In this document: piece by piece, positions 1 through 5,598 of the stretch
Layout: every line of letters starts with the position of its first letter
Position numbering within the stretch: the stretch's first letter is position 1
Assembly (NCBI GenBank): GCA_937952085.1
Contig: CALFYQ010000380.1
Coordinates: 1 to 21,014 of the forward strand
DNA length: 21,014 bases
Direction of reading: 5' to 3'
Origin: an uncultured Paracoccaceae bacterium
GTDB taxonomy: Bacteria; Pseudomonadota; Alphaproteobacteria; Rhodobacterales; Rhodobacteraceae
The notes under the pieces: generated by a model
Databases searched by the model: none
Told to the model about the DNA's origin: nothing
The model's input: the letters and a program-made list of their open reading frames with translations, nothing else
Translations under genes and position numbers: made by a program

Positions 1-171
1 GGCCGCCGCCCCCGGCAAGGGGCGCGCGGAATCAGAGGCTTCGCGGCGGCGCGCCGGCCGCGCCCGGGGCCCGGCTTGGTTAAAAAATTCTTGAGGGCTT
101 TGGTTGACTGCGCGGTCAATTGCAGGTTCCGTGCCCGGCGTGTGTTCATTTTCAAAAGGGGGGTATTCACT
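1..171. other. left-edge leader of the VPLPA-CTERM gene
   Basis: No complete gene can be supported here. The first 75 bases are almost entirely G and C. From about 75 to 160 the composition becomes more AT-rich and looks like a promoter and leader for the downstream plus-strand gene. A TTGACT box at 104-109 is the left half of an inverted repeat, TTGAC (104-108) and GTCAA (115-119) separated by 6 nt. This could be a -35 element, an operator or both, but I see no convincing -10 at the right distance. Two plus-strand frames stop at 81-83 and 92-94, so the tail of an upstream gene entering from outside the window cannot be excluded. Confidence 0.35.
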
Positions 172-1038
172 ATGATGCGTATCGTCATTGCGGCCGGAGC
201 GGCCGCCCTGTTCCTCGGCGGCTCGGCCGAGGCGGCCAGCACCGTGTTCGCCAACAACCCGGCGCCCGGCGACGCCTTCACCAATGTGGGACCGAGCAAC
301 CAGGGCCAGGCGGTCGGCGCGACCGGCTGGGTCTACAACAACGTCCGCAACAACGCCGTGGTCGGGATCTCGACCGAGTATCCCCGGAACGGGAACGGCT
401 CGGCCGCCTTCTTCTCGCCCAATGGAGCGGGCAAGGCGGATATCGAGTTCCTGGCGGATCCGTTCGATCTCGGCGGCAACTTCGTCGCCACCGGCTCGCT
501 CGGGCTGCTCTCCGACTTCAGCGGCGCCTCCTACGAGTGGTTCCGCGACAGCTCCAGCACCAACCCGGCCGCGCAGCACCCCGCCTTCCGCATCCTTCTC
601 GACGCGGACGGCGATCTGCAGACGGTCGGCGACCGGGGCGGTCTCGTCTTCGAAGGAGTCTACAATGGGGCGCCGACGGCGCTCACCGACCAATTTGTCG
701 CCGAGACGATCACCTCGACGACGAACCTCTGGAATTTCGGCCTCGGGCTCGGCAACGAGTTCAACATCAACGCCACCAGCTTCGCCTACGACGGCACACT
801 CTCGGAATGGCAGGATTTCCTGTCTTCGGCCGTCATCCTCGGCTTCAGCATGGGCGTCGGCAGCGGCTGGAACGGCGAGTTCTCGGGCGCGGTCGACACC
901 GTCTCCTGGACCATCGACGGCGTGACGACCTCGACCAACTTCGAGGTCAACGCCGTGCCGGTTCCGGGCGGCCTCCTGCTTCTGGCCTCCGGGCTCGGCG
1001 CGCTCGGCTTCGCCCGGCGCCGGCGCCGGGCCTCCTGA
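172..1038 (+). CDS. secreted VPLPA-CTERM sorting-domain protein
   Basis: This is a 288-aa exported protein of unknown specific function. The N-terminus MMRIVIAAGAAALFLGG followed by SAEAA is a signal peptide, cut around residue 22. The middle is rich in Gly, Asn, Ser and aromatic residues, has few charges, and has the beta-rich character of surface proteins. The C-terminus carries VPVPGGLLLL, a hydrophobic helix and a terminal RRRRR cluster. That tripartite layout is the VPLPA-CTERM / PEP-CTERM-like sorting signal, recognised by an exosortase that removes the tail during surface or exopolysaccharide-associated export. No exosortase gene is in the window. The start at 172 is chosen over the upstream in-frame start at 76 because a GGGGGG-type ribosome-binding site lies at 158-163 and the signal peptide begins at once; ATG at 175 is equally possible. 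Function beyond sorting is not recognisable. Confidence 0.85.
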   Translation: MMRIVIAAGAAALFLGGSAEAASTVFANNPAPGDAFTNVGPSNQGQAVGATGWVYNNVRNNAVVGISTEYPRNGNGSAAFFSPNGAGKADIEFLADPFDLGGNFVATGSLGLLSDFSGASYEWFRDSSSTNPAAQHPAFRILLDADGDLQTVGDRGGLVFEGVYNGAPTALTDQFVAETITSTTNLWNFGLGLGNEFNINATSFAYDGTLSEWQDFLSSAVILGFSMGVGSGWNGEFSGAVDTVSWTIDGVTTSTNFEVNAVPVPGGLLLLASGLGALGFARRRRRAS

Positions 1039-1045
1039 ACCATGC

Positions 1046-1069
1046 GGCCGGGCCCTCCGGGGCCCGGCC
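1046..1069. terminator. bidirectional GC hairpin between convergent genes
   Basis: A perfect 10-bp inverted repeat, GGCCGGGCCC (1046-1055) and GGGCCCGGCC (1060-1069), surrounds a 4-nt loop. It lies 7 nt after the VPLPA-CTERM stop and 6 nt before the stop of the convergent acetyltransferase gene. It can therefore end transcription from both sides. There is only a short CGTTCCT tract after it on the plus strand and no long U-run, so its strength is unclear. Confidence 0.6.
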
Positions 1070-1075
1070 CGTTCC

Positions 1076-1705
1076 TCACGCGGCTTGCGCCCGGCCCGGC
1101 CGGGGCGCCGCGAAGGCGAGGGCGGCGCGCATCAGCCCGCCGGCGTCGAAGGCGGCCTCCTCGGTCAGGCTGAGGAAATCCGGCCAGCCGGTCTTCACCA
1201 CGCCCTCGATCGCACCGTCCGCGAAGGACGGCTTCGCGCCGAACTTCATCGCCAGCGCCGCGAGGGCGCGGTTTTCCGGCAGCCAAAGGAGGACGACGCG
1301 CCGCGCGCCCCTGTTCCGCGCCGCCGCCAGCGCCGCCCGCATCAGAAGCGCGCCAAGGCCGCGCCGCCGCGCCCCGTCCTCGACGGAGAGCGCCAGTTCG
1401 GCCATGCGCGGCCGCCCGGTCGGGCGCGAAAGCTCGGCGACCGCGACGAGGCGGCCCTCCTCCCAGACGCCCAGCACCGCGCCGAGCCGCCAGTCGATCC
1501 GCTCCATGTGCATGGCGATCGCGGCGTCGCCGGTGGCGCCGTGAAAGCGGAGCCGCCGGTCCGCCGGCGAAAGCCGGAGGTAATGCGCTTCGACCGCGCC
1601 GCGCGCGGACGGCCAAAGCCGTTCGACCGCCGCGCGCGCCGGCAAGCATCCGCCGGCGCGCGCGGGGGCCGGGGGCGCTAGGCGCCCCGGTTCGGGTTCC
1701 ATCAT
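1076..1705 (-). CDS. GNAT family N-acetyltransferase
   Basis: A 209-aa protein expected to transfer an acetyl group from acetyl-CoA to an amine on an unknown acceptor. The GNAT fold is visible. The segment HYLRLSPADRRLRFHG (41-56) is typical of the N-terminal substrate-side helices of this group. The central strands VAVAELS (87-93) and MAELALSV (101-108) lead into the acetyl-CoA pyrophosphate loop RRRGLGALLM (113-122). A later strand, RRVVLLWLP, precedes the C-terminal region. The start is placed at the ATG pair ending at 1705, because upstream in-frame residues are low-complexity, Arg-rich and antisense-like. There is no strong Shine-Dalgarno, so the start is uncertain. The gene follows the 64-aa protein gene by 47 bp on the same strand and is probably cotranscribed with it. 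Confidence 0.75.
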   Translation of the reverse strand: MMEPEPGRLAPPAPARAGGCLPARAAVERLWPSARGAVEAHYLRLSPADRRLRFHGATGDAAIAMHMERIDWRLGAVLGVWEEGRLVAVAELSRPTGRPRMAELALSVEDGARRRGLGALLMRAALAAARNRGARRVVLLWLPENRALAALAMKFGAKPSFADGAIEGVVKTGWPDFLSLTEEAAFDAGGLMRAALAFAAPRPGRAQAA

Positions 1706-1752
1706 GTCGCTGTCGGCGCGCGCGGCTTCGCCGCCCGCGCCGCCTCGCCCCG

Positions 1753-1947
1753 TCAGGCGCGCCGGGTCCGCCCGAAGGCGGAGGTGAACGCGCCGGGCGC
1801 CCGGCCGATCGCGCGGGCGATCCGGCGGGCCGTGCCGGCCATCGCCTCGGCGCGCATCCGGCGCGCGCGAAGCAGGGCTGCGTCGATCTCCTCGTAGGAG
1901 ATGTCGGCGGGATGCACTTCGGTGATGTTCGTGTCGCTGCGGGTCAC
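1753..1947 (-). CDS. 64-aa conserved-looking small protein
   Basis: This is a 64-residue protein of unknown function with a GTG start. The start is well supported: AGGAG lies at 1956-1960 with 8 nt of spacing, while the open frame upstream of it is low-complexity. The sequence starts VTRSDTNITEVHPADISYEE and continues into an amphipathic helix containing LLRARRMRAEAMAG and ARRIARAI, ending in a short basic tail. Helices with an ARRMRAEA-like core recur in small proteins of Rhodobacterales that have no assigned function; that resemblance is from memory and was not searched. There is no signal peptide or metal motif. Its long upstream region contains TTGCA/TGCAA inverted repeats. A DNA-binding, protein-binding or regulatory role is possible but not shown. 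Confidence 0.65.
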   Translation of the reverse strand: MTRSDTNITEVHPADISYEEIDAALLRARRMRAEAMAGTARRIARAIGRAPGAFTSAFGRTRRA

Positions 1948-2003
1948 TCTGGGGTCTCCTGACGGATGAGACGCCCCTCCCGATCGGCCAACTGCTCGTG
2001 CCG

Positions 2004-2014
2004 TTGCAGTGCAA
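2004..2014. promoter_or_regulatory. TTGCA-TGCAA inverted repeat upstream of the 64-aa gene
   Basis: A perfect 5-bp inverted repeat, TTGCA and TGCAA around one G, sits 57 bp upstream of the GTG start of the 64-aa gene. It is next to the AT-rich stretch ATATATT. A second TGC-rich patch, around 2053-2070, contains GCAA and TTGC arms around TGCTGCG. TGC-repeat sites of this look are known for the polyhydroxyalkanoate regulator PhaR in alphaproteobacteria. Assignment to PhaR here is inference only. Confidence 0.35.
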
Positions 2015-2142
2015 TATATTCGTTTCAGGACTCTAGCGAAGAGCCAGCACCGCAATGCTGCGTTGCACAATCGGCAAGGCGCCGTAACGTCGCCTTAACG
2101 CTTCGTCGGGTCCGCCTGGCGGCCCGGCGCGGCGGCGGCCGC

Positions 2143-2934
2143 TCAGGCGACCGCAAGCACGCCCTTGAAGGTCTCGAAAAGCTCGGCGTTGGCGGCGACG
2201 ATGCGGCCCTCCTCGACCGGGTTCTCGCCGCCGTCGAGCGCGCCGGTGAAGCCGCCGGCCTCCTTCACGAGGATGATGCCCGCCGCCAGGTCCCAGGGCT
2301 TCACGCCCCGCTCCCAATAGCCGTCGTAGCGGCCGGCCGCGACATAGGCGAGGTCGAGCGAGGCGGCGCCCCAGCGCCGCAGCCCGGCGCAGCGCGGCAT
2401 CAGCAGCGCCGTCTCCTTCAAGGATTGCGGCAGGTGCTTGCTCCCCGCGAAGGGCACGCCGGTCGCGAAGATCGCCGAGGCCATGTCGCGCCGCGCCGAG
2501 ACGCGGATGCGGCGGTCGTTCATCCAGGCGCCGGCGCCCTTCTCGGCGACGAACATCTCGTCCTTGGCCGGGTCGTAGACCACGCCGGCGATGATCTCGC
2601 CCTTGCGCTCGAGCCCGATCGAGACCGCCCAGTGCGGCAGCCCGTGCAGGAAGTTCGTCGTCCCGTCCAGCGGGTCGACGATCCAGCGGTGCATGCCGTC
2701 CTTGCCCTCGACCTCGCCGCCTTCCTCGCCGAGGAAGCCGTAGGCGGGCCGCGCCTCAAGGAGCGCGTCGCGGAGAATCTCCTCCGACTTGCGGTCGGCC
2801 CGGCTGACGAAGTCGCCGGCGCCCTTCATCGAGACCTGCAGGTTCTCGACCTCGCCGAAATCCCGCGCGAGCGAGCGCGCCGCCTTGCGGGCGGCCCGGA
2901 TCATCACGTTGAGATTGGCGGAGCCGACGCTCAT
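2143..2934 (-). CDS. suhB: inositol monophosphatase family protein (SuhB-like)
   Basis: A 263-aa member of the Mg2+-dependent inositol monophosphatase family, which hydrolyses myo-inositol phosphates and related sugar phosphates in the cytoplasm. The family metal-binding motifs are all present: GEEGG with the Glu pair at 70-71, IVDPLDGTTNF with Asp87 and Asp90, and PWDLAAG with Asp215. The length matches bacterial SuhB proteins. Its ATG overlaps the stop of the upstream cupin gene by four bases (ATGA), so it is the last gene of an efp - cupin - phosphatase operon and is likely translationally coupled. In E. coli, SuhB also binds ribosomal-RNA transcription complexes; next to efp that is suggestive but not shown here. 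The family call is firm, the gene symbol less so. Confidence 0.92.
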   Translation of the reverse strand: MSVGSANLNVMIRAARKAARSLARDFGEVENLQVSMKGAGDFVSRADRKSEEILRDALLEARPAYGFLGEEGGEVEGKDGMHRWIVDPLDGTTNFLHGLPHWAVSIGLERKGEIIAGVVYDPAKDEMFVAEKGAGAWMNDRRIRVSARRDMASAIFATGVPFAGSKHLPQSLKETALLMPRCAGLRRWGAASLDLAYVAAGRYDGYWERGVKPWDLAAGIILVKEAGGFTGALDGGENPVEEGRIVAANAELFETFKGVLAVA

Positions 2935-3224
2935 TTCAGCTCGATCTCGACGAAGACGAGCGGACCCGGCCCCTCGTTGATGACGTCGTGCGCGACGCCG
3001 GTCGGCCGGGCGTAGGAGACGCCGGCGACCATCTCGGTGCGCGTCTCGGCGCCCTCGGCGTCGACGATCAGCACCTTCGAGCCGACGATGGGAACCACGA
3101 CATAGTCGTGCTCATGGACATGGAACCCCGTCGCCGCGCCCGGCGCGAAGGTCCATTTCGTGACGCGGAGCCGGTCGTTGTCGACCTGAAGCTCCGGCGT
3201 GGCCGCCTCACGCGCGCTCGACAT
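2931..3224 (-). CDS. small single-domain cupin
   Basis: A 97-aa protein made of one cupin beta-barrel. The first cupin motif is GFHVHEHDYVVVPIVG (33-48), supplying His35, His37 and possibly His39. The second is centred on RPTGVAHDVINEG, with His79. Together these give the usual metal-binding set. Substrate and reaction are not recognisable; small cupins include isomerases, dioxygenases and sensory domains. The gene starts inside the end of efp (17-bp overlap) and overlaps the phosphatase gene by 4 bp, so all three are almost certainly one transcript. The compact overlap argues for a stable functional or regulatory association in this lineage, but not for a particular activity. Confidence 0.82.
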   Translation of the reverse strand: MSSAREAATPELQVDNDRLRVTKWTFAPGAATGFHVHEHDYVVVPIVGSKVLIVDAEGAETRTEMVAGVSYARPTGVAHDVINEGPGPLVFVEIELK

Positions 3225-3768
3225 ATTCGCCCGTCTCCGTGTTGACGACGATCTTCTCCCCGGTCCCGACGAAGGGCGGCACCATCACCCGCACGCCGTT
3301 GTCCAGCATCGCCGGCTTGAAGCTGTTCGCCGCGGTCTGGCCCTTCACCACGGGCTCGGTCTCGGTGATCTCGCAGGTCACCTTCTCCGGCAGCGAGCAG
3401 GAAAGCGCCTCGGCCTCGTAATACTCCACGACCACCGTCATCCCGTCCTGCAGGAACGGCCGCCGGTCGCCGAGGATGTCGGCCGGAATCTCGATCTGCT
3501 CGAACGTCTCGGCGTCCATGAACACCAGCATGTCGCCGGACTGGTAAAGGAACTGCTGGTCCTTCTGGTCGAGCCGCACGCGCTCCACCTTGTCGGCCGA
3601 GCGGAAACGCTCGTTGAGCTTGCGCCCGTCGCGGATGTTCTTGAGCTCCACCTGGGCGAAGGCGCCGCCCTTGCCGGGCTTCACATGCGCCGTCTTCACC
3701 GCGATCCAGAGCCCGCCATCATGCTCGATGATGTTGCCGGGACGGATTTCGTTGCCGTTGATCTTCAT
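3208..3768 (-). CDS. efp: elongation factor P
   Basis: A 186-aa elongation factor P, which binds between the P and E sites of the ribosome and rescues stalling at consecutive prolines. The three-domain layout is complete: an N-terminal KOW-like domain (1-65), a central OB domain, and a C-terminal OB domain ending TGEYVERA. The tip loop is HVKPGKGGAF, and Lys33 is the equivalent of the E. coli Lys34 that EpmA/EpmB beta-lysylate. No modification gene is present in the window. The start is supported by GGAG at 3774-3777 with 5-nt spacing. It is the first gene of the overlapping efp - cupin - phosphatase unit, with a plausible promoter at 3802-3830. Confidence 0.97.
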   Translation of the reverse strand: MKINGNEIRPGNIIEHDGGLWIAVKTAHVKPGKGGAFAQVELKNIRDGRKLNERFRSADKVERVRLDQKDQQFLYQSGDMLVFMDAETFEQIEIPADILGDRRPFLQDGMTVVVEYYEAEALSCSLPEKVTCEITETEPVVKGQTAANSFKPAMLDNGVRVMVPPFVGTGEKIVVNTETGEYVERA

Positions 3769-3801
3769 GCGCGCTCCGGGGACTGGGCGGATTTCGCGCG
3801 C

Positions 3802-3830
3802 CTCTTAGCCGGAGGGCGGCGGGCCGGCAA
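3802..3830 (-). promoter_or_regulatory. predicted efp operon promoter
   Basis: On the minus strand, TTGCCG (3825-3830) and TAAGAG (3802-3807) are separated by exactly 17 bp, upstream of the efp start at 3768. They match the housekeeping -35/-10 pattern moderately. Transcription would begin near 3795, giving a leader of about 27 nt that contains the GGAG ribosome-binding site. This is a by-eye match only. Confidence 0.42.
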
Positions 3831-4005
3831 GGCGGCGCGCCGTTTGGGGAATGGTTAGTTTGAGGGCGTCGCGTCCCGATCCGCCTGAAACGAGCGGCGC
3901 GCGGAGGGGCGCGACCGCCCCTGGGTGGGCGCCCGCACCAGCCGGCATAGGCGCTTTATTGCGTCGCCACGACCTCGACCTGAGCCGCTCGTGACACCCG
4001 AGAGA

Positions 4006-4031
4006 CGCCCGCCCGCTTGGAGGGGCGGGCG
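4006..4031. terminator. hairpin downstream of the peptidoglycan-binding protein gene
   Basis: Perfect 9-bp arms CGCCCGCCC (4006-4014) and GGGCGGGCG (4023-4031) flank an 8-nt loop. It lies one base from the repeat hairpin at 4033-4055, so the two form a tandem pair. It is a probable 3'-end structure for the minus-strand gene ending at 4099, without a clear U-tract. Confidence 0.4.
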
Positions 4032-4055
4032 CGGCCCGGGCTGGTCGCCCGGGCC
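4027..4055. repeat. 29-bp hairpin repeat, copy 1
   Basis: This is an exact 29-bp match to 19404-19432. It contains a perfect hairpin with 9-bp arms GGCCCGGGC (4033-4041) and GCCCGGGCC (4047-4055) and the 5-nt loop TGGTC. The match also includes the non-palindromic 5' bases GGGCGC and the loop, so it is a true repeat rather than two chance GC palindromes. It starts 44 bp beyond the stop of the minus-strand gene ending at 4099. Confidence 0.8.
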
Positions 4056-4098
4056 TGAGAGGGACGTTGAAGTCGCCCCCCTGATCCGGCCCGGAGCC

Positions 4099-4866
4099 CT
4101 AGAGCTGCCCCGGCGGGCGGCGCATCTGCAGGTTCGCGCAGGACGAGCCGAACGCGGTCACGAGGCTCGAGCGCTCGGCCGCGTCGCTGCGCTGCGGCGG
4201 CCCGAGCGGCGTGCAGGACGGCGAGCGCGCGAGGTCGCCGTCGAGGCAGAACTGGTTGTCGTCGACCGACCAGCGGAGGTCGAAATCGCCCTCGAGATAG
4301 GAGGCGAGGGCGAGCCCGCCCGAACGAAGCTCCACCCGGAACGGCGTGCCGAAGGCGGTGAAGCTGCACCGCTCGCCGGAGAGAAGTTGCGCGCGCCGGC
4401 GCGCCGCATCCGGCGCGACCGAGGCGGTTGGCGCGGAGGCGCCGCCGCCCGACGGCGCCGCGCCGACCGCCGCCGGCGGGCGCGCGGCCGCGGCGAAAAG
4501 CTTTCGAACCTGCGCGCCGGTGAGAAAGCCCGTCGCCGCCTCGCCGTTGGCGCGCTGCCACTGGGCGATGGCGCGGCGCGAGCCGGGACCGATCGCGCCG
4601 TCGATCGCGCCGGAATAGGCGCCGGCGGATTTCAGGCCCTCCTGCACCTTCCGCCGGTCCGCGGCGGAGAGGTTCAGCGCCTGCTCCTCCCGTTCCGCCG
4701 GTGAGGCGACGCTCGGCGCGGAGGGCGCCGGGGCGGGGGCCGGGTCCGCGTATTTCAGGCAGGTGCCGGCCAGCTCCTCGACGCAGACGCGGCTCTGCGC
4801 CACGGCCGGCGCGGCCCCCGCCGCCGCCAGGCAAAACGCGATGGTCGCCCCGAAGCTCCGCTTCAT
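4099..4866 (-). CDS. exported peptidoglycan-binding-domain protein
   Basis: A 255-aa protein with a Sec signal peptide (1-24; basic start, hydrophobic core, AVA-Q cleavage). A Pro/Ala-rich linker follows around 41-58. Then comes a PG_binding_1-type helical domain at about 65-124, including LSAADRRKVQEGL, IDGAIGPGSRRAIAQWQR and a TGFLT turn. These domains bind cell-wall peptidoglycan, often to position a catalytic partner. After a second low-complexity linker, residues about 160-250 form a Cys-containing domain (Cys167, 207, 218, 243) with several aromatic and Asp residues that I do not recognise. The even number of Cys suggests periplasmic disulfides. The start is supported by GGGAG 8 nt upstream. 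No catalytic motif is visible. Confidence 0.8.
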   Translation of the reverse strand: MKRSFGATIAFCLAAAGAAPAVAQSRVCVEELAGTCLKYADPAPAPAPSAPSVASPAEREEQALNLSAADRRKVQEGLKSAGAYSGAIDGAIGPGSRRAIAQWQRANGEAATGFLTGAQVRKLFAAAARPPAAVGAAPSGGGASAPTASVAPDAARRRAQLLSGERCSFTAFGTPFRVELRSGGLALASYLEGDFDLRWSVDDNQFCLDGDLARSPSCTPLGPPQRSDAAERSSLVTAFGSSCANLQMRRPPGQL

Positions 4867-4929
4867 CGCCCCAACTCCCAGACCCGTCTGCGCGCAAGAA
4901 TACTCGCCCGCGGCGGCGCCGCAAACCGG

Positions 4930-5532
4930 TCAGATCGCCACCGTCCGGTAGATTTCGTATTCGCGCGCCAGCGCCTCCCTCACCCGTTCGGCGAGGCCCG
5001 GCTCCAGCGCCTCCTCCTCCGGCCGGGCGGAGGAGACGTTCGCCCGCCCGAGCGGCGCGTCGACGCCGAGCCGCTTGCAGAGATAGGCGTGGCATTCCGC
5101 GATGTTGTCGTAGCGATAGACCCGGTCCACCGCCACCGCGCCGCTCTTGTCGGAGACGAACCGCGCCTGGTTGCCGGTCTTCGCGGGGCCGATCTCGCCC
5201 GAGAGATTGGCCTCGAGGAACTCCGCGAAGCTCATGTTCTGGGTGGAGCGCCCGCGCGCCTTCGCCGCATCCCGCATCCGGTAGCGCCACCAGCTCCGCC
5301 GCCAGTCCATCGGCTCCCGGAAGAGGCAGACGGTCTCGAAGCTGCGGCCGCCGGTATAGCTTTCCAGGAGAGGCCGCAGCCGGTCGTGGAAGGTGGAGAA
5401 GGGCATGTGCTTGAGCTTCGGCGGGCCGGAAAACGCGCCGCCGAAATGCGGCGTGAGCGCGACCTCGATCGCCGTCGAGCCGCATTTCGGCATCGACAGG
5501 AAGACAAGCCGCTTGTTTACGGAGATCAGCAT
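4930..5532 (-). CDS. small sulfotransferase family protein
   Basis: A 200-aa protein of the PAPS-dependent sulfotransferase superfamily. The 5'-phosphosulfate loop is LSMPKCGSTAIEVAL, with PKCGST at 15-20. The 3'-phosphate site is FREPMDWRRS, with Arg72 and Ser80 at the usual spacing. It should transfer sulfate from PAPS to a hydroxyl or amino group on an unknown acceptor such as a polysaccharide, lipid or small molecule. It is shorter than typical animal-type enzymes (about 250-300 aa) but has both cofactor motifs, in keeping with short bacterial members. A GAGGGGG ribosome-binding site precedes the ATG closely. It is divergent from the carboxypeptidase gene, with only 66 bp between the starts. 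Confidence 0.8.
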   Translation of the reverse strand: MLISVNKRLVFLSMPKCGSTAIEVALTPHFGGAFSGPPKLKHMPFSTFHDRLRPLLESYTGGRSFETVCLFREPMDWRRSWWRYRMRDAAKARGRSTQNMSFAEFLEANLSGEIGPAKTGNQARFVSDKSGAVAVDRVYRYDNIAECHAYLCKRLGVDAPLGRANVSSARPEEEALEPGLAERVREALAREYEIYRTVAI

Positions 5533-5546
5533 TCACCCCCTCGCGC

Positions 5547-5579
5547 GTCGCGGCGGCAGGGAATAGAACCGGCCGCGAC
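5547..5579. promoter_or_regulatory. 8-bp inverted repeat between divergent starts
   Basis: GTCGCGGC (5547-5554) and GCCGCGAC (5572-5579) are perfect inverted arms separated by 17 nt. They fill most of the short gap between the sulfotransferase and carboxypeptidase starts. The spacer contains the only AT-rich bases there (GAATAG). A shared operator is possible; a chance GC palindrome cannot be excluded. Confidence 0.35.
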
Positions 5580-5598
5580 CGCTGTAAAGGAAGCCCCC

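Larger units (their letters stand above)
3831..4098. other. intergenic space rich in stem-loops
   Basis: There is no credible gene between the efp promoter and the stop of the minus-strand peptidoglycan-binding protein gene. The stretch holds three separate perfect hairpins. The first is GGGGCG/CGCCCC at 3906-3921 with a 4-nt loop. The second is CGCCCGCCC/GGGCGGGCG at 4006-4031. The third is the 9-bp repeat hairpin at 4033-4055. All lie on the 3' side of the minus-strand gene, consistent with termination or with a REP-like element. Long open frames across this area have shadow-like Arg-rich composition. Confidence 0.5.

Noticed and set aside
1..94. Possible C-terminal tail of a gene entering from the left, ending at 81-83 or 92-94
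   Set aside because: Two frames are equally open over so few codons and neither has a recognisable motif.
120..1544. 474-codon plus-strand open frame
   Set aside because: Arg/Pro-rich shadow of the VPLPA-CTERM gene running into antisense of the acetyltransferase; no start signal.
3956..5536. 526-codon minus-strand open frame
   Set aside because: Out-of-frame shadow across two real genes (peptidoglycan-binding protein and sulfotransferase), each with motifs in its own frame.
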